The position numbers were made by a program, and so were the translations under genes. 64,000 bases of DNA from Halapricum desulfuricans (GTDB taxonomy: Archaea; Halobacteriota; Halobacteria; Halobacteriales; Haloarculaceae): positions 2,852,001 to 2,916,000 of the forward strand of contig NZ_CP064787.1 of assembly GCF_017094505.1 (NCBI RefSeq), given 5' to 3'. Below the pieces are notes generated by a model that saw nothing but the letters and a program-made list of their open reading frames with translations, did no database searches and was not told the DNA's origin. This document shows positions 17,635-26,479 of this stretch, piece by piece (the first letter of the stretch is position 1; each line of letters starts with the position of its first letter).

Positions 17635-18198
17635 ATGAAGTCGGGGGTTCGAGTCCTCGGCGTGGCCGAGTCCTATCGCGGGGCGACGAGCACGCTCGCC
17701 GGCGCGGTCGTGCGTGCCGACCGCGTCGTCGACGGCTTCGTTTTCGGGCAGTGTACGGTCGGTGGTAGCGACGCGACCCCGTCGGTGATCGAACTGTTCG
17801 ACCGGCTGGATCGCCCGGACGTGCGGTACGTCCTGCTGTCCGGGATTGCCCCCGCCTGGTACAACCTGCTTGACCTGCACGCGATCGCCGAGGCGGTCGA
17901 TCGGCCGGTGCTGTCGGTCTCTTTCGAGGACAGCGAGGGGCTGGAGCCGGCCCTGCGGGACGCCTTCGACGGCGAGGCGCTCGTGCGCCGGCTGGAGACC
18001 TATCGCGACCAGCCGCCGCGGCGGGCGGTCGATCTCGACGGCGAGACCGTCTACGTTCGAGCCGTCGGGTGTTCGGGGTCGGAGGCCGACCGAATCGTCC
18101 GGGCGTTCACGCCGGAGGGCGGCCGGCCCGAACCGTTGCGAGTGGCGCGGGAGGCGGCCAGAGCCGCCGCGGCGTTCCGGCGAAATTGTGAGCGTTAA
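17635..18198 (+). CDS. DUF99 (UPF0215) family protein
   Basis: The 187-residue protein shows the DUF99 hallmarks GVAESYRG (about 9-16), FGQCTVGGSDAT and YVLLSGIAPAWYNLLDL. The fold is related to endonuclease V/RNase H-like proteins, but activity is not established for the family. Its stop overlaps the first ATG of the uracil-DNA glycosylase gene (TAATG at 18196-18200), pointing to cotranslation and perhaps a shared role in DNA repair. That link is inference from context. Confidence 0.85.
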   Translation: MKSGVRVLGVAESYRGATSTLAGAVVRADRVVDGFVFGQCTVGGSDATPSVIELFDRLDRPDVRYVLLSGIAPAWYNLLDLHAIAEAVDRPVLSVSFEDSEGLEPALRDAFDGEALVRRLETYRDQPPRRAVDLDGETVYVRAVGCSGSEADRIVRAFTPEGGRPEPLRVAREAARAAAAFRRNCER

Positions 18199-18803
18199 TG
18201 GTTCCGGCCCCCTCACTCGACAGCATGGACGAGCAGTTGCGCGTGACAGACTGCAAGCGTTGTAGCGGCCTCGTCGACTCGCGGAGCCGGATCGTCAACG
18301 GCGTCGGCCCGACCGACGCGGATCTACTGTTCGTCGGCGAAGCGCCGGGCGCACAGGAAGACCAGGAGGGCGAACCGTTCGTCGGCCGCAGCGGTGACGT
18401 CCTCGACGAGGCGCTGCGCGACGCCGGACTGGCGCGGGCGGACGTCCGGATCACCAACTGCGTGCGGTGTCGCCCGCCCGAGAACCGCGATCCGACGAGC
18501 GCAGAACTCGAAAACTGTCGGGGATACCTCGAGACGGAGATCGATCGGGTCGATCCGGAGGTGATCGTCACGCTCGGGAAAGTGCCCAGCGAGCACCTGC
18601 TGGAGCGAGACGTGGCCGTCACGAGCGAGGCCGGCGAACTGTTCGACGCGCGGGTCGCCGGAGAGACGCGACGCGTCCTCGTGTCGGTCCATCCGGCGGC
18701 GACGCTGTACGACCGCAGTCAGGAAGCGACCTTCGCGGCGACGATCGAGCGCGCCGGCGAGTTCACCGACGGCGGCGATCAGGCGCGACTCGGGGAGTTC
18801 TAG
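18198..18803 (+). CDS. Family 4 uracil-DNA glycosylase (Fe-S type)
   Basis: The 201-residue enzyme removes uracil from DNA to start base excision repair. The active-site motif GEAPGAQEDQEGEPFVGRSG is visible (about 48-67), followed by ITNCVRCRPPENRDP and the late motif VSVHPAATL. Cysteines in DCKRC (about 19-22) and NCVRC (about 95-99), with a further Cys in ENCRGY, fit the 4Fe-4S cluster of family 4/5 enzymes. The ATG at 18198 overlaps the preceding stop; an internal ATG at 18225 (MDEQLRVTD) is an equally good start and would shorten the protein to 192 residues. Confidence 0.9.
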   Translation: MVPAPSLDSMDEQLRVTDCKRCSGLVDSRSRIVNGVGPTDADLLFVGEAPGAQEDQEGEPFVGRSGDVLDEALRDAGLARADVRITNCVRCRPPENRDPTSAELENCRGYLETEIDRVDPEVIVTLGKVPSEHLLERDVAVTSEAGELFDARVAGETRRVLVSVHPAATLYDRSQEATFAATIERAGEFTDGGDQARLGEF

Positions 18804-20356
18804 TTCGAATCGAGGCCCGCGTCGTCGTCACCGCTTCGTCGAAACAGCGTCGTCAGCGCGTCGTCATACTGGGGTTTGCGGCGGAGACACCGGTTCGTTC
18901 GCGGCCCGTCTTCGGGGTCCGGGTGTTCGGCGTCACACCGGGAGCCGAAGGCCGCACGAATCTCCGCTGCGGCCGCCTCGTCGTCGCCGTGTCGGGCGGT
19001 CTCGAAGGCCGATTCGACGATCTCGAGAGCGTCTTCCGGCAGCTCGTGGGTGTCGATCAGTTCCGAGCGAAGTTCGGTGAGCGCCGAGCTGTCGATCTCG
19101 CGGCCGAGCAGCCGGTTCAGGTAGTCCACCGCCGAGGTTTCCGATCGGGCACGGGTGCGAAAGACCGCATACAGCGTGTCGAGCGCGCGCCACGTCGCCT
19201 CCGGGAAGTCCCAGTCGTCCGGTCGGATCTTCGCCGGACACCGCGTCGCGAACGGACACCCGGCGGGCGGATCGCGGGGGCTCGGCGGCGTCCCGCGGAG
19301 CGTGATGCGGTCGCCGTCCCACGGCGACCCGCTCCCCGGGATGGCCGACAGCAGTGACACCGTGTAGGGGTGTTCGGGATCGGTGAAAATCTCCGCTGCG
19401 GGTCCCGACTCGACGATCGTTCCGAGATACATGACTGCGACTCGGTCGGCGATGTGCCTGACGACCGAGAGGTCGTGTGCGATGAACAGGTACGTGAGCC
19501 CGAGGTCTTCCTGCAACTCCTCGAGGAGGTTGATGATCCGGGCCTGAACGCTCACGTCCAGCGCGGAAACGGGCTCGTCGAGCACGAGCAACTCGGGGTC
19601 GAGCGCGAGCGCGCGGGCGATGCCGACCCGCTGGCGCTGTCCGCCGGAGAACTGGTGGGGATAGCGGTAGTAGTGCTCCTCGTTGAGTCCGACTTCCGCC
19701 AGCAGATCGAACACGCGGTCCTGGCGGATTTCCTCCGGGTGTTTTCGGAGTTCGACTGAGATCGTGTCGCCGTCGAGCGAGACGGCGACGTCGTCGGGAC
19801 GCAGCGGCAGTCGGTCCCGGACCGTCACCTCGGGGTCGGGCCCGGTGACATCGGCGAACAGGTCGGGGTTGTCCCCTTCGGCGGGCACGGCGTCGCCGGC
19901 GACCGCGAGCGGCTGACCGACCGTCTCGACGGTGATCGTCGGCCAGTCGTGGACCTCCAGCGGTTCGCGGACGATCTCGCCGACCGTCATCCGCTCGTTC
20001 ATGCTCTCTTCGGGGTCCTGAAAGACGAACGCGGCCTTCTGTTGCCACTCCCGGCGCTCGTTACCGGAGAGGGCGGTCACGTCCCGCCCCTCGACTTCGA
20101 CGGTCCCGGCGTCGGCGTCTTCCAGCCCCAGTAGCGTCCGCCCGAGCGTTGTCTTCCCGGAACCGGACTCGCCGACCAGGCCGACGGTCTCGCCCTCGTG
20201 GATGTCCAGCGAGACGCCGTCGACGGCGCGGACCGGATCGGACGACGTGACGATCCCGGAACTGTCGTAGTAGGTCTTGAGGTTCCGGATCGAGACGAAC
20301 GGTTCGTCGGACGACTCGTCGGCGGCGTCGTGACGTGGAGATGCGCGATTGCTCAT
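18800..20356 (-). CDS. Dpp/Opp-type ABC transporter ATP-binding protein (second ATPase)
   Basis: The 518-residue ATPase energises uptake by the peptide/solute transporter encoded upstream. The Walker A GESGSGKTT and signature SGGQRQRVGIARALALDPEL are present, with Walker B LLVLDEPVSALD. A stretch of about 75 residues between the Q-loop region (VFQDPEESMNERM) and the signature (TVETVGQPLAVAGDAVPAEG...) is longer than in bacterial DppF. The oligopeptide C-terminal motif GCPFATRCP is followed by an additional cysteine-containing tail of about 150 residues. ATG 20356 overlaps the stop of the preceding ATPase gene (ATGA). Confidence 0.9.
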   Translation of the reverse strand: MSNRASPRHDAADESSDEPFVSIRNLKTYYDSSGIVTSSDPVRAVDGVSLDIHEGETVGLVGESGSGKTTLGRTLLGLEDADAGTVEVEGRDVTALSGNERREWQQKAAFVFQDPEESMNERMTVGEIVREPLEVHDWPTITVETVGQPLAVAGDAVPAEGDNPDLFADVTGPDPEVTVRDRLPLRPDDVAVSLDGDTISVELRKHPEEIRQDRVFDLLAEVGLNEEHYYRYPHQFSGGQRQRVGIARALALDPELLVLDEPVSALDVSVQARIINLLEELQEDLGLTYLFIAHDLSVVRHIADRVAVMYLGTIVESGPAAEIFTDPEHPYTVSLLSAIPGSGSPWDGDRITLRGTPPSPRDPPAGCPFATRCPAKIRPDDWDFPEATWRALDTLYAVFRTRARSETSAVDYLNRLLGREIDSSALTELRSELIDTHELPEDALEIVESAFETARHGDDEAAAAEIRAAFGSRCDAEHPDPEDGPRTNRCLRRKPQYDDALTTLFRRSGDDDAGLDSN

Positions 20357-21351
20357 TGTTCGACAGGGTCCTCCTCGAGGTGATAGCGGTCGTCGTGCAA
20401 CAGACACGCGGCCGTGTGCTCGGTGTCGCCGTCTCCGACATCCATCGTGTCGGGACGGGTGTTCCGGCAGGCCGGTCCGGCGGCCGGACAGCGGTCGGCG
20501 AACCGACAGTCGGTCGCGGGTTCGGTCGGCGTCGGCACTTCGCCCTCGATGGCCGGGAGTCGCTCGTCGGGGTCGACCTGTCCGGGAATGCTCTCGAGCA
20601 GGGCGCGCGTGTAGGGGTGGGCCGGCTCGTCGAACAGCTGCTCGGTCGGTGCCGTCTCGACGATCTCGCCCGCGTAGATCACGTTCACGCGGTCGGTCGC
20701 CTCCTCGATGACGCCCATATCGTGCGTGATGAAGAGCAGCGAGAGGTTTTCCTCGCGCCGAAGGTCCTCGAGGAGGTCCAGGATCTGCGCCTGGGTCGTG
20801 ACGTCGAGCGCGGTCGTGGGTTCGTCACAGACCAGCAGGTCCGGGTCACACGCGAGCGCGATCGCGATGACGGCCCGCTGTTGCATCCCGCCGGAGAGCT
20901 GGTGGGGGTACTCCTCGACGCGAGTGCCCGCGTCAGGAATGCCGACCGCTTCGAGCAGTTCGATCGCTCGCTCGGTGGCTTCCTTCCCCCTGAGACCCTC
21001 GTGGATCTTCAGCGCCTCCTTGATCTGGTTGCCGACCGTGTAGACGGGGTTGAGCGACGTCCCCGGGTTCTGGAAGACGATCGAGATGTCCCCGCGGTGG
21101 CGTTCCCAGTTGTCCTCGGTCAGGTCCTCACCCCGGAAGACGATCTCGCCGTTCTCGATCGAACCGGGTCGCTCGACGAGGCCGAGGATCGAGCGGGCCG
21201 TCACGGACTTGCCCGAGCCGGACTCGCCGACCAGGCCGACCGACTCGCCTTCGCGGATGTCGAAGCTGACGCCGTCGACGGCGTGGATCGCCTCCCGCTC
21301 GGTGTGGAAGACCGTCCGGAGGTTTCGAACTTCCAGCAAAGGGTCGCTCAT
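20353..21351 (-). CDS. Dpp/Opp-type ABC transporter ATP-binding protein (first ATPase)
   Basis: The 332-residue ATPase has Walker A GESGSGKSV (about 40-48), Q-loop IVFQNPGTSLNP, signature LSGGMQQRAVIAIALACDPD and Walker B LLVCDEPTTALD, then the switch His in FITHDMGVI. The C-terminal CRFADRCPAAGPAC is the Cys-rich motif of the oligo/dipeptide subfamily. It overlaps the permease gene before it and the second ATPase after it by four bases each (ATGA), so translation of the operon is coupled. Confidence 0.93.
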   Translation of the reverse strand: MSDPLLEVRNLRTVFHTEREAIHAVDGVSFDIREGESVGLVGESGSGKSVTARSILGLVERPGSIENGEIVFRGEDLTEDNWERHRGDISIVFQNPGTSLNPVYTVGNQIKEALKIHEGLRGKEATERAIELLEAVGIPDAGTRVEEYPHQLSGGMQQRAVIAIALACDPDLLVCDEPTTALDVTTQAQILDLLEDLRREENLSLLFITHDMGVIEEATDRVNVIYAGEIVETAPTEQLFDEPAHPYTRALLESIPGQVDPDERLPAIEGEVPTPTEPATDCRFADRCPAAGPACRNTRPDTMDVGDGDTEHTAACLLHDDRYHLEEDPVEQ

Positions 21352-22817
21352 GCGCCACCTCCGGTGCTTGCGACCCCGCCGTCCGCGGCGTCGGACTGCG
21401 GATCGATCGCGTCTCTGATCCCGTCACCGAGGGCGTTGAAGCCAGTGACGACGACCGTGATGAGGACGCCGGGGATCAGCGAGATGTGCCAGGAGCCGGT
21501 GTTGACGTACTCCTGGCCGATTTCGATCGCCCGGCCCCACTCCGGCGTCGGCGCCGAGACGCCCAGTCCGAGATACGACAGCCCGGCGATCGAGATGATC
21601 GCACCGCCGAGGGTCATCGACCCGTAGATCAACAGATAGCCCGTGATGTAGGGCAGCATGTGCTTGCGCATGATCTTCCGGGGCGTCTGACCGTAACTCC
21701 GGGCGGCGTCGATCCACTGCCGTTCGGAGAGCTGGAGGGCCGGGCCACGCAGCGACCGCCACATGTACGTCCAGCCGGTGAACGCGAAGATGAGCGCCAG
21801 CAGGAACCCGCCGCTGTAGATGCCGTCGATCCACGTCCCGGCCAGGACCGACGTGAGCATGATCAACAACAGCAGCTGCGGCATCGCCATCACCGAATCG
21901 GACGTCAACACGAGTCCGAGGTCGACACGGCCCTTGTAGTAGGCCGCGACCAGCGCCAGCGACGTCGCCAGAAACGCGCTCAGACCCACCGCGAGCAGCC
22001 CGATCAGCAGCGAGATACGCGACCCAGCGACGATAAAGGTAAACAGGTCACGGCCGTTGGGCAGCGTCCCGAAGGGGTGATACCGACCGTACTGGTCGGT
22101 CTGGAAGGGCATGACCGTCTGGGGGTTGTCACCGCGAGACTGCGTGTTGAGATTCGCTTCCCCAACGGTGATCGTCTCGACCTGCCCCGTGTCCGCGTTC
22201 CAGTAGTCGATTTCGTGGGTGTATGAGTTGCGCATGTTCTGATCGACCGTCGTCGGGCCGAGCGTCGGGGCGAAGACCGCCATCACGACGAACATGAACA
22301 CGACGACGAGGCCGAACTTGCCCCACCCGTGCGAGCGGAAGCGATCGACCATGTCGTCGCGCGGCGTCCACCGGGCGGTGCGGTAGTGGCGTCGATACAG
22401 CCGGTAGCCGACGAAGGCCCACGCGGCGAACCCGAAGGCGTAGACGTACACCGCAAGCACTCGGACCGCCCAGGCGATCCCCGGCCGGAACCCCATGAAG
22501 GTCCCGACCCAGCGCTCGCCGTTCCAGTATCCCTCGTTGGGGAACACCGCCCGCGAGAGCAGCGTCGGGACCTCGGCGGCCGCGGCGTCGGCCGTCTTCG
22601 CCGCGCCGACCAGCCGCGACAGTACCGGATCGAGCGGCCCGACGGCGGGCACGAACGCCAGCGCGTCGGCGAGAAAGCCGAAGACGAACTCCCCGAGTGC
22701 GCCGGCCTGGACGGCGACCAGCAGAAAGCCCGCGCTCGACCACGCGAGCACGCGCCAGTCCGACGGGACAGCCATCGACCACCGTGACTCCGCTTCGTCC
22801 GCGGTCGTTCCGGCCAT
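21348..22817 (-). CDS. Dpp/Opp-type ABC transporter permease, DppC-like, with long N-terminal extension
   Basis: The 489-residue integral membrane subunit carries the binding-protein-dependent EAA motif region (WIDAARSYGQTPRKIMRKHM) in the C-terminal half, with hydrophobic segments before and after. It is well above the usual 300 residues of DppC: the first 170 residues add about three hydrophobic segments, and a polar loop of about 80 residues (from TVDQNMRNSYTHEIDYWN) probably lies outside the membrane. ATG 22817 is taken because it begins 2 bases after the stop of the upstream permease gene. Confidence 0.88.
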   Translation of the reverse strand: MAGTTADEAESRWSMAVPSDWRVLAWSSAGFLLVAVQAGALGEFVFGFLADALAFVPAVGPLDPVLSRLVGAAKTADAAAAEVPTLLSRAVFPNEGYWNGERWVGTFMGFRPGIAWAVRVLAVYVYAFGFAAWAFVGYRLYRRHYRTARWTPRDDMVDRFRSHGWGKFGLVVVFMFVVMAVFAPTLGPTTVDQNMRNSYTHEIDYWNADTGQVETITVGEANLNTQSRGDNPQTVMPFQTDQYGRYHPFGTLPNGRDLFTFIVAGSRISLLIGLLAVGLSAFLATSLALVAAYYKGRVDLGLVLTSDSVMAMPQLLLLIMLTSVLAGTWIDGIYSGGFLLALIFAFTGWTYMWRSLRGPALQLSERQWIDAARSYGQTPRKIMRKHMLPYITGYLLIYGSMTLGGAIISIAGLSYLGLGVSAPTPEWGRAIEIGQEYVNTGSWHISLIPGVLITVVVTGFNALGDGIRDAIDPQSDAADGGVASTGGGA

Positions 22818-22818
22818 G

Positions 22819-23838
22819 TCAGGTCCCCTCCAGTCCGACTCGCGGGTCGATGATCGTATACAACAGGTCCTGCAGGAGGTTGATTCCAACTGTCATGAGT
22901 ATGAATATGTACATCAGCGTGCCGACCAGCGGCAGGTCGCCCGAGGTAGCCGCCTCGAAGAACAGGTAGCCGATCCCGTTGATACCGAAGACCTTCTCGA
23001 CGAGGACGCTCCCGCCGATGAGCAGGAAGGCCTCGGTCGTGACGATGGGGACGAGCGGGACCAGCGCGTTGCGGAAGATGTGCTTCCAGACGAGCGCGCG
23101 GTCGGAGACGCCCTTGGCTTTCGCCAGGTCGACGTAGTTCTGGTTTTTGACTTCGAGGACGGCCGTCCGGCCGATCCGCATCTCGTTGCCCATCGAGGCC
23201 GACCCGAGCACGAGCGCCGCGGGCAGGACTTTCTTCGTCGCCGCCAGAAAGCCATCGACAGTCCCGATACGGGACATGTCGGGGCTGCCGGTGAGCCCGT
23301 CGAGCGGGACGAAAAACTGCTGGTAGTCGAAGCCGAACAGCCAGGCCGGCGTGCTCAGAAGCGTCAGGAGCATGATCGCGAGCCAGAAGTTCGGCATCGC
23401 CCGCCAGACGATCCCGCCCATAGAGGCGACGTAATCGGAGACGCTGTTCGAGCGCATCCCCGCGTAAAAGCCCATCGAGACGCCGATGAACACGGCGATG
23501 AGCACCGACCACAGCCCCAGCCACAGCGTGCGCGGCAGGAAATCGAGGATGAGCGCGTTCACGTCTGAGCCCTGATAGAGCAGCCAGGTTCGGCCCAGAT
23601 CGAACGTGAGCAGGCTCGTCATCCAGTCGACGTAGTGTTGCAGCGGCGGCTGGTCGAGTCCGAGCTGGGTCTGTGCGGCCTCGTAGGCTGCCGGATTGCG
23701 AATCTGGCCCTGACTGAGCAGCCGCGAGGCCGGGTCGATCGGCCCCATGTAGATGATGAACCAGGTCATCGAGGTGCCGAGCCAGATGACGGGGATGCTC
23801 AGCGCGAACCGTTTGGCGAGATATTTGAATCGACTCAT
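22819..23838 (-). CDS. Dpp/Opp-type ABC transporter permease, DppB-like
   Basis: The 339-residue permease starts MSRFKYLAKRFALSIPVIWL, a typical DppB N-terminal helix, and continues with TWFIIYMGPIDPASRLL. The cytoplasmic coupling loop is DLAKAKGVSDRALVWKHIFR, followed by NALVPLVPIV, as in this family. About six hydrophobic segments are visible. The ATG at 23838 is preferred to a GTG at 23847. It lies 86 bases downstream of the binding-protein gene and directly before the second permease. Confidence 0.92.
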   Translation of the reverse strand: MSRFKYLAKRFALSIPVIWLGTSMTWFIIYMGPIDPASRLLSQGQIRNPAAYEAAQTQLGLDQPPLQHYVDWMTSLLTFDLGRTWLLYQGSDVNALILDFLPRTLWLGLWSVLIAVFIGVSMGFYAGMRSNSVSDYVASMGGIVWRAMPNFWLAIMLLTLLSTPAWLFGFDYQQFFVPLDGLTGSPDMSRIGTVDGFLAATKKVLPAALVLGSASMGNEMRIGRTAVLEVKNQNYVDLAKAKGVSDRALVWKHIFRNALVPLVPIVTTEAFLLIGGSVLVEKVFGINGIGYLFFEAATSGDLPLVGTLMYIFILMTVGINLLQDLLYTIIDPRVGLEGT

Positions 23839-23924
23839 CGTTACCACTCGGGAGAGACGTTCGTCGGGCGTCGAGCGGTCGCCCGCACAGTCACATACAG
23901 AGATATCACAGCCGGTCGACTCCG

Positions 23925-25853
23925 TTATCGGCGCAGCGTCACGTCGTCGAAGGTCTGGTTCTCCATGACGCCGTACATCTCGACATCGACGTGATCGTGC
24001 CAGAAGCGCTGGGCCGTCGGGTGGACGGTCGGCAACTCCTGAACGGACGCCCAGTTGATTTCCTCGATCGCCTGGAAGGCACGGTTGCGGGTGGCCTGGG
24101 TCGCGTCGTCTGCGGCGTAGTGCTCTTCCCAGGCGTCGAGTGCCTGCTGGCGGAGGTCGGCGTCGTGGTAACTTCCCTCAGCACCCCACCGGGTGAACTG
24201 CCCGCTCGGACTCTCGCCGTAGAGGAACCGCAGGAAGTTCTGGGGGCCGGGATATTCCATCCCGTCACCGAGGGCAAAGACCTCCATGTCGCCGCTGATC
24301 GCGCGGCTGATGATCGTCCCGAACTCGGCCTCTTCAATGCTCATGTCGATGTGTGCGGCCCGCAACTTCGGCTGGAGGCGCGTGAACACGGACTGGTAGC
24401 CGCTGTCGCCGGTGATCGTCGTCGCCGTAATCGAATACATGTCGTCCGGCCCGTACCCCGCGTCTTCCATGACGGCGGTCGCCTCGCCGACGAGGCTCTC
24501 CCCGTAGCCGTAGGGATAGCCGTCCGCGCCGTAGTCGGTGACCGACTGGTAGCCGGATTCGGCGTGGCGGTCGTAGGTCTCGACGGACGAGACGCCGTCC
24601 TCGAAGGTCGGATACGGGGCCGGGGGCGTGATGTGGTAAGCTGGCTTGGCGACGCCCTTGTAGACGTTCTGGGCGATCTCGTGTTGGTTCATCGCGTAGG
24701 CGAACGCTTTCCGGACCGGAATCGGCACCTCGAGCGTATTGAACACGAGGTACTCGGTCGTCAGCGCCGGGATCTGCCCGTAGTTGACTTCCGTCCCGTC
24801 GTCGAGGGTATAGGTGCCCGTCGATCGGTTCCCGCTCGTCTGCTCGATGGAGACGTTGCCGGGGTTGAACGACGCCGTCGGCATCCCCTCGAGGATGTCC
24901 GCGTTCCCGTTTTTGAACCGCCGGAGGCGCGTCTGGCCGCTCCCGACGACCGTGTAGGTGATCCCGTCGAGCAGCGGTCCGTCCCCGTAGTAGTCCTCGA
25001 ACTTCGTGAGCTTGATCTGGCTGCCCTTCGTCCAGGAATCGACCTCGAACGGCCCCAGCCCGGCGTATGTCGGCCCCCCGTTTTCGGTGCTGAAAAACTC
25101 GTTGTAGCTGTACTCCCCGTCGTAGCCTTCGATGTCCCCGACTGCGTTCTCCGGGAGCACCGCGAACGCGCCGCCAGCGATCTGGAAGAGCGTGTACTGG
25201 AACGGGCTCTCGAGTTCGAACCGGAACGTGTAGTCGTCGACCGCCTCGACCGCGAGTGAACCGGGGACGTAATCCGAGAGCGTCGTCTCGTCTGTCGGTT
25301 CTGTCCGTGATGGGTCCTTCTCGTGGGCGATCGTCATCGTCTCGCCGATGATGTCGTCCCGGTTGCGGGAGTTCTCAGAGCCGGCCAGCCGACGGTAGGA
25401 GTAGACGATGTCGTGTGCGGTCAGCTCCGAGCCGTCGTGGAACGTGACGCCCTCGCGCAGGTCGAAGGTGTAGGTCAGCCCGTCGTCGGAAACCGTGTAG
25501 TCGGTTGCCAGTTCAGCTTTCGGGGGGTACAGTCCGTCTTTGAACTCCATGAGCGACCGACCGTACTGGTCGTAACCCGCACCAGAGCCCTTCGCGTTGA
25601 TCGGATCGAGCGTCTGGATGGAGCCGCTCGCCATCATCTGCAACGTCCCGCCCGGCTCGGCGGGCGTCTCCTCTTCGTCGGTGTCGGTCTGTCCGGACAC
25701 CGTGTCGCCGTCACCACCGTACGACGGCGCTCCGTCAGTCCCGGTCGGCGTCGATCCATCGTCGGATGGCCCGCTCGAACAACCGGCCAGTGCCGCCGCT
25801 GCGCCCCCGCCTGCTGCTGTCAGGAACCCGCGTCGAGTCGTTTTCTCGGGCAT
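23925..25853 (-). CDS. ABC transporter substrate-binding lipoprotein (family 5, peptide/solute)
   Basis: The 642-residue protein is the extracellular receptor of the downstream transporter. It begins with a Tat signal (TTRRGFLTAAGGG) and a lipobox ALAGC, so it should be exported folded and anchored by the Cys, followed by a Ser/Thr/Gly/Asp-rich linker (about 25-65). The SBP family 5 core is seen in YTFDLREGVTFHDGSELTAHDIVYS and IPVRKAFAYAMNQHEIAQ. The ligand cannot be told from sequence; peptides are only the default guess. ATG 25853 is preferred to a GTG 9 bases upstream. Confidence 0.92.
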   Translation of the reverse strand: MPEKTTRRGFLTAAGGGAAAALAGCSSGPSDDGSTPTGTDGAPSYGGDGDTVSGQTDTDEEETPAEPGGTLQMMASGSIQTLDPINAKGSGAGYDQYGRSLMEFKDGLYPPKAELATDYTVSDDGLTYTFDLREGVTFHDGSELTAHDIVYSYRRLAGSENSRNRDDIIGETMTIAHEKDPSRTEPTDETTLSDYVPGSLAVEAVDDYTFRFELESPFQYTLFQIAGGAFAVLPENAVGDIEGYDGEYSYNEFFSTENGGPTYAGLGPFEVDSWTKGSQIKLTKFEDYYGDGPLLDGITYTVVGSGQTRLRRFKNGNADILEGMPTASFNPGNVSIEQTSGNRSTGTYTLDDGTEVNYGQIPALTTEYLVFNTLEVPIPVRKAFAYAMNQHEIAQNVYKGVAKPAYHITPPAPYPTFEDGVSSVETYDRHAESGYQSVTDYGADGYPYGYGESLVGEATAVMEDAGYGPDDMYSITATTITGDSGYQSVFTRLQPKLRAAHIDMSIEEAEFGTIISRAISGDMEVFALGDGMEYPGPQNFLRFLYGESPSGQFTRWGAEGSYHDADLRQQALDAWEEHYAADDATQATRNRAFQAIEEINWASVQELPTVHPTAQRFWHDHVDVEMYGVMENQTFDDVTLRR

Positions 25854-26002
25854 CAACGCCACCTCGGGATGGAACTGTTACGAAAGCTGCTAATTGAGGT
25901 ATAATGAGATAATAAAGAAATGTTCCGAACGGTGTTCTATATATCACTATCAAATGGCCACGAAGACAGAATATTCTTGTATCGGTACTCGAAAGCGCCG
26001 AT

Positions 26003-26479
26003 ATGGCAGCCAATTCTGACGGCGACGAGAACGCGTGGGGACGGACGCTCTCGACGGCGACCGAGATGGCCGAGTCGATGGCCTCCGAGGGCTGGGAGGT
26101 GACGACCGTGCGGGCGGCACACGTCGCACCCGAACCGCCCGCGGCGGGCGAGACCGACCGGTTCGGATTCGTCTACGTCGCTCCGGGCGACGTCGCGGCG
26201 GACGCCGAGTCGGCGATCGCCGACGGCTCTTTCGACGCCTACGAGGTCTTCAACCGACGGCTCGGCAGCGACCTGTTCACGATCACGAGGGTCACCGATG
26301 TCGACCGGAAGGTGGCCGTGTTGCTCGTCGGCGGCGTGGACATGACACACGCGGGTGGACTCGTGGCGGCTGTCCGCGAGCGCGGCGAGATGTATTCGCA
26401 CGTCCAGACGCTCGACGGCACTCGCCTCGGGAGCTTCTATCACGACGATCCGACGCCGTTCTTCCCGGGGGAACTATGA
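26003..26479 (+). CDS. DUF7529 family haloarchaeal protein
   Basis: A 158-residue soluble protein with DRFGFVYVAPGD, SFDAYEVFNRRLG, KVAVLLVGGVDMTHA and MYSHVQTLDGTRLGSFYHDD. I recognise this pattern as a haloarchaea-specific family that I believe is DUF7529. No catalytic motif is obvious. Its stop overlaps the start of the phosphoesterase gene by four bases (ATGA at 26476-26479), so the two are coexpressed. It is divergent from the substrate-binding protein gene, with an AT-rich 149-base spacer holding both promoters. Confidence 0.65.
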   Translation: MAANSDGDENAWGRTLSTATEMAESMASEGWEVTTVRAAHVAPEPPAAGETDRFGFVYVAPGDVAADAESAIADGSFDAYEVFNRRLGSDLFTITRVTDVDRKVAVLLVGGVDMTHAGGLVAAVRERGEMYSHVQTLDGTRLGSFYHDDPTPFFPGEL

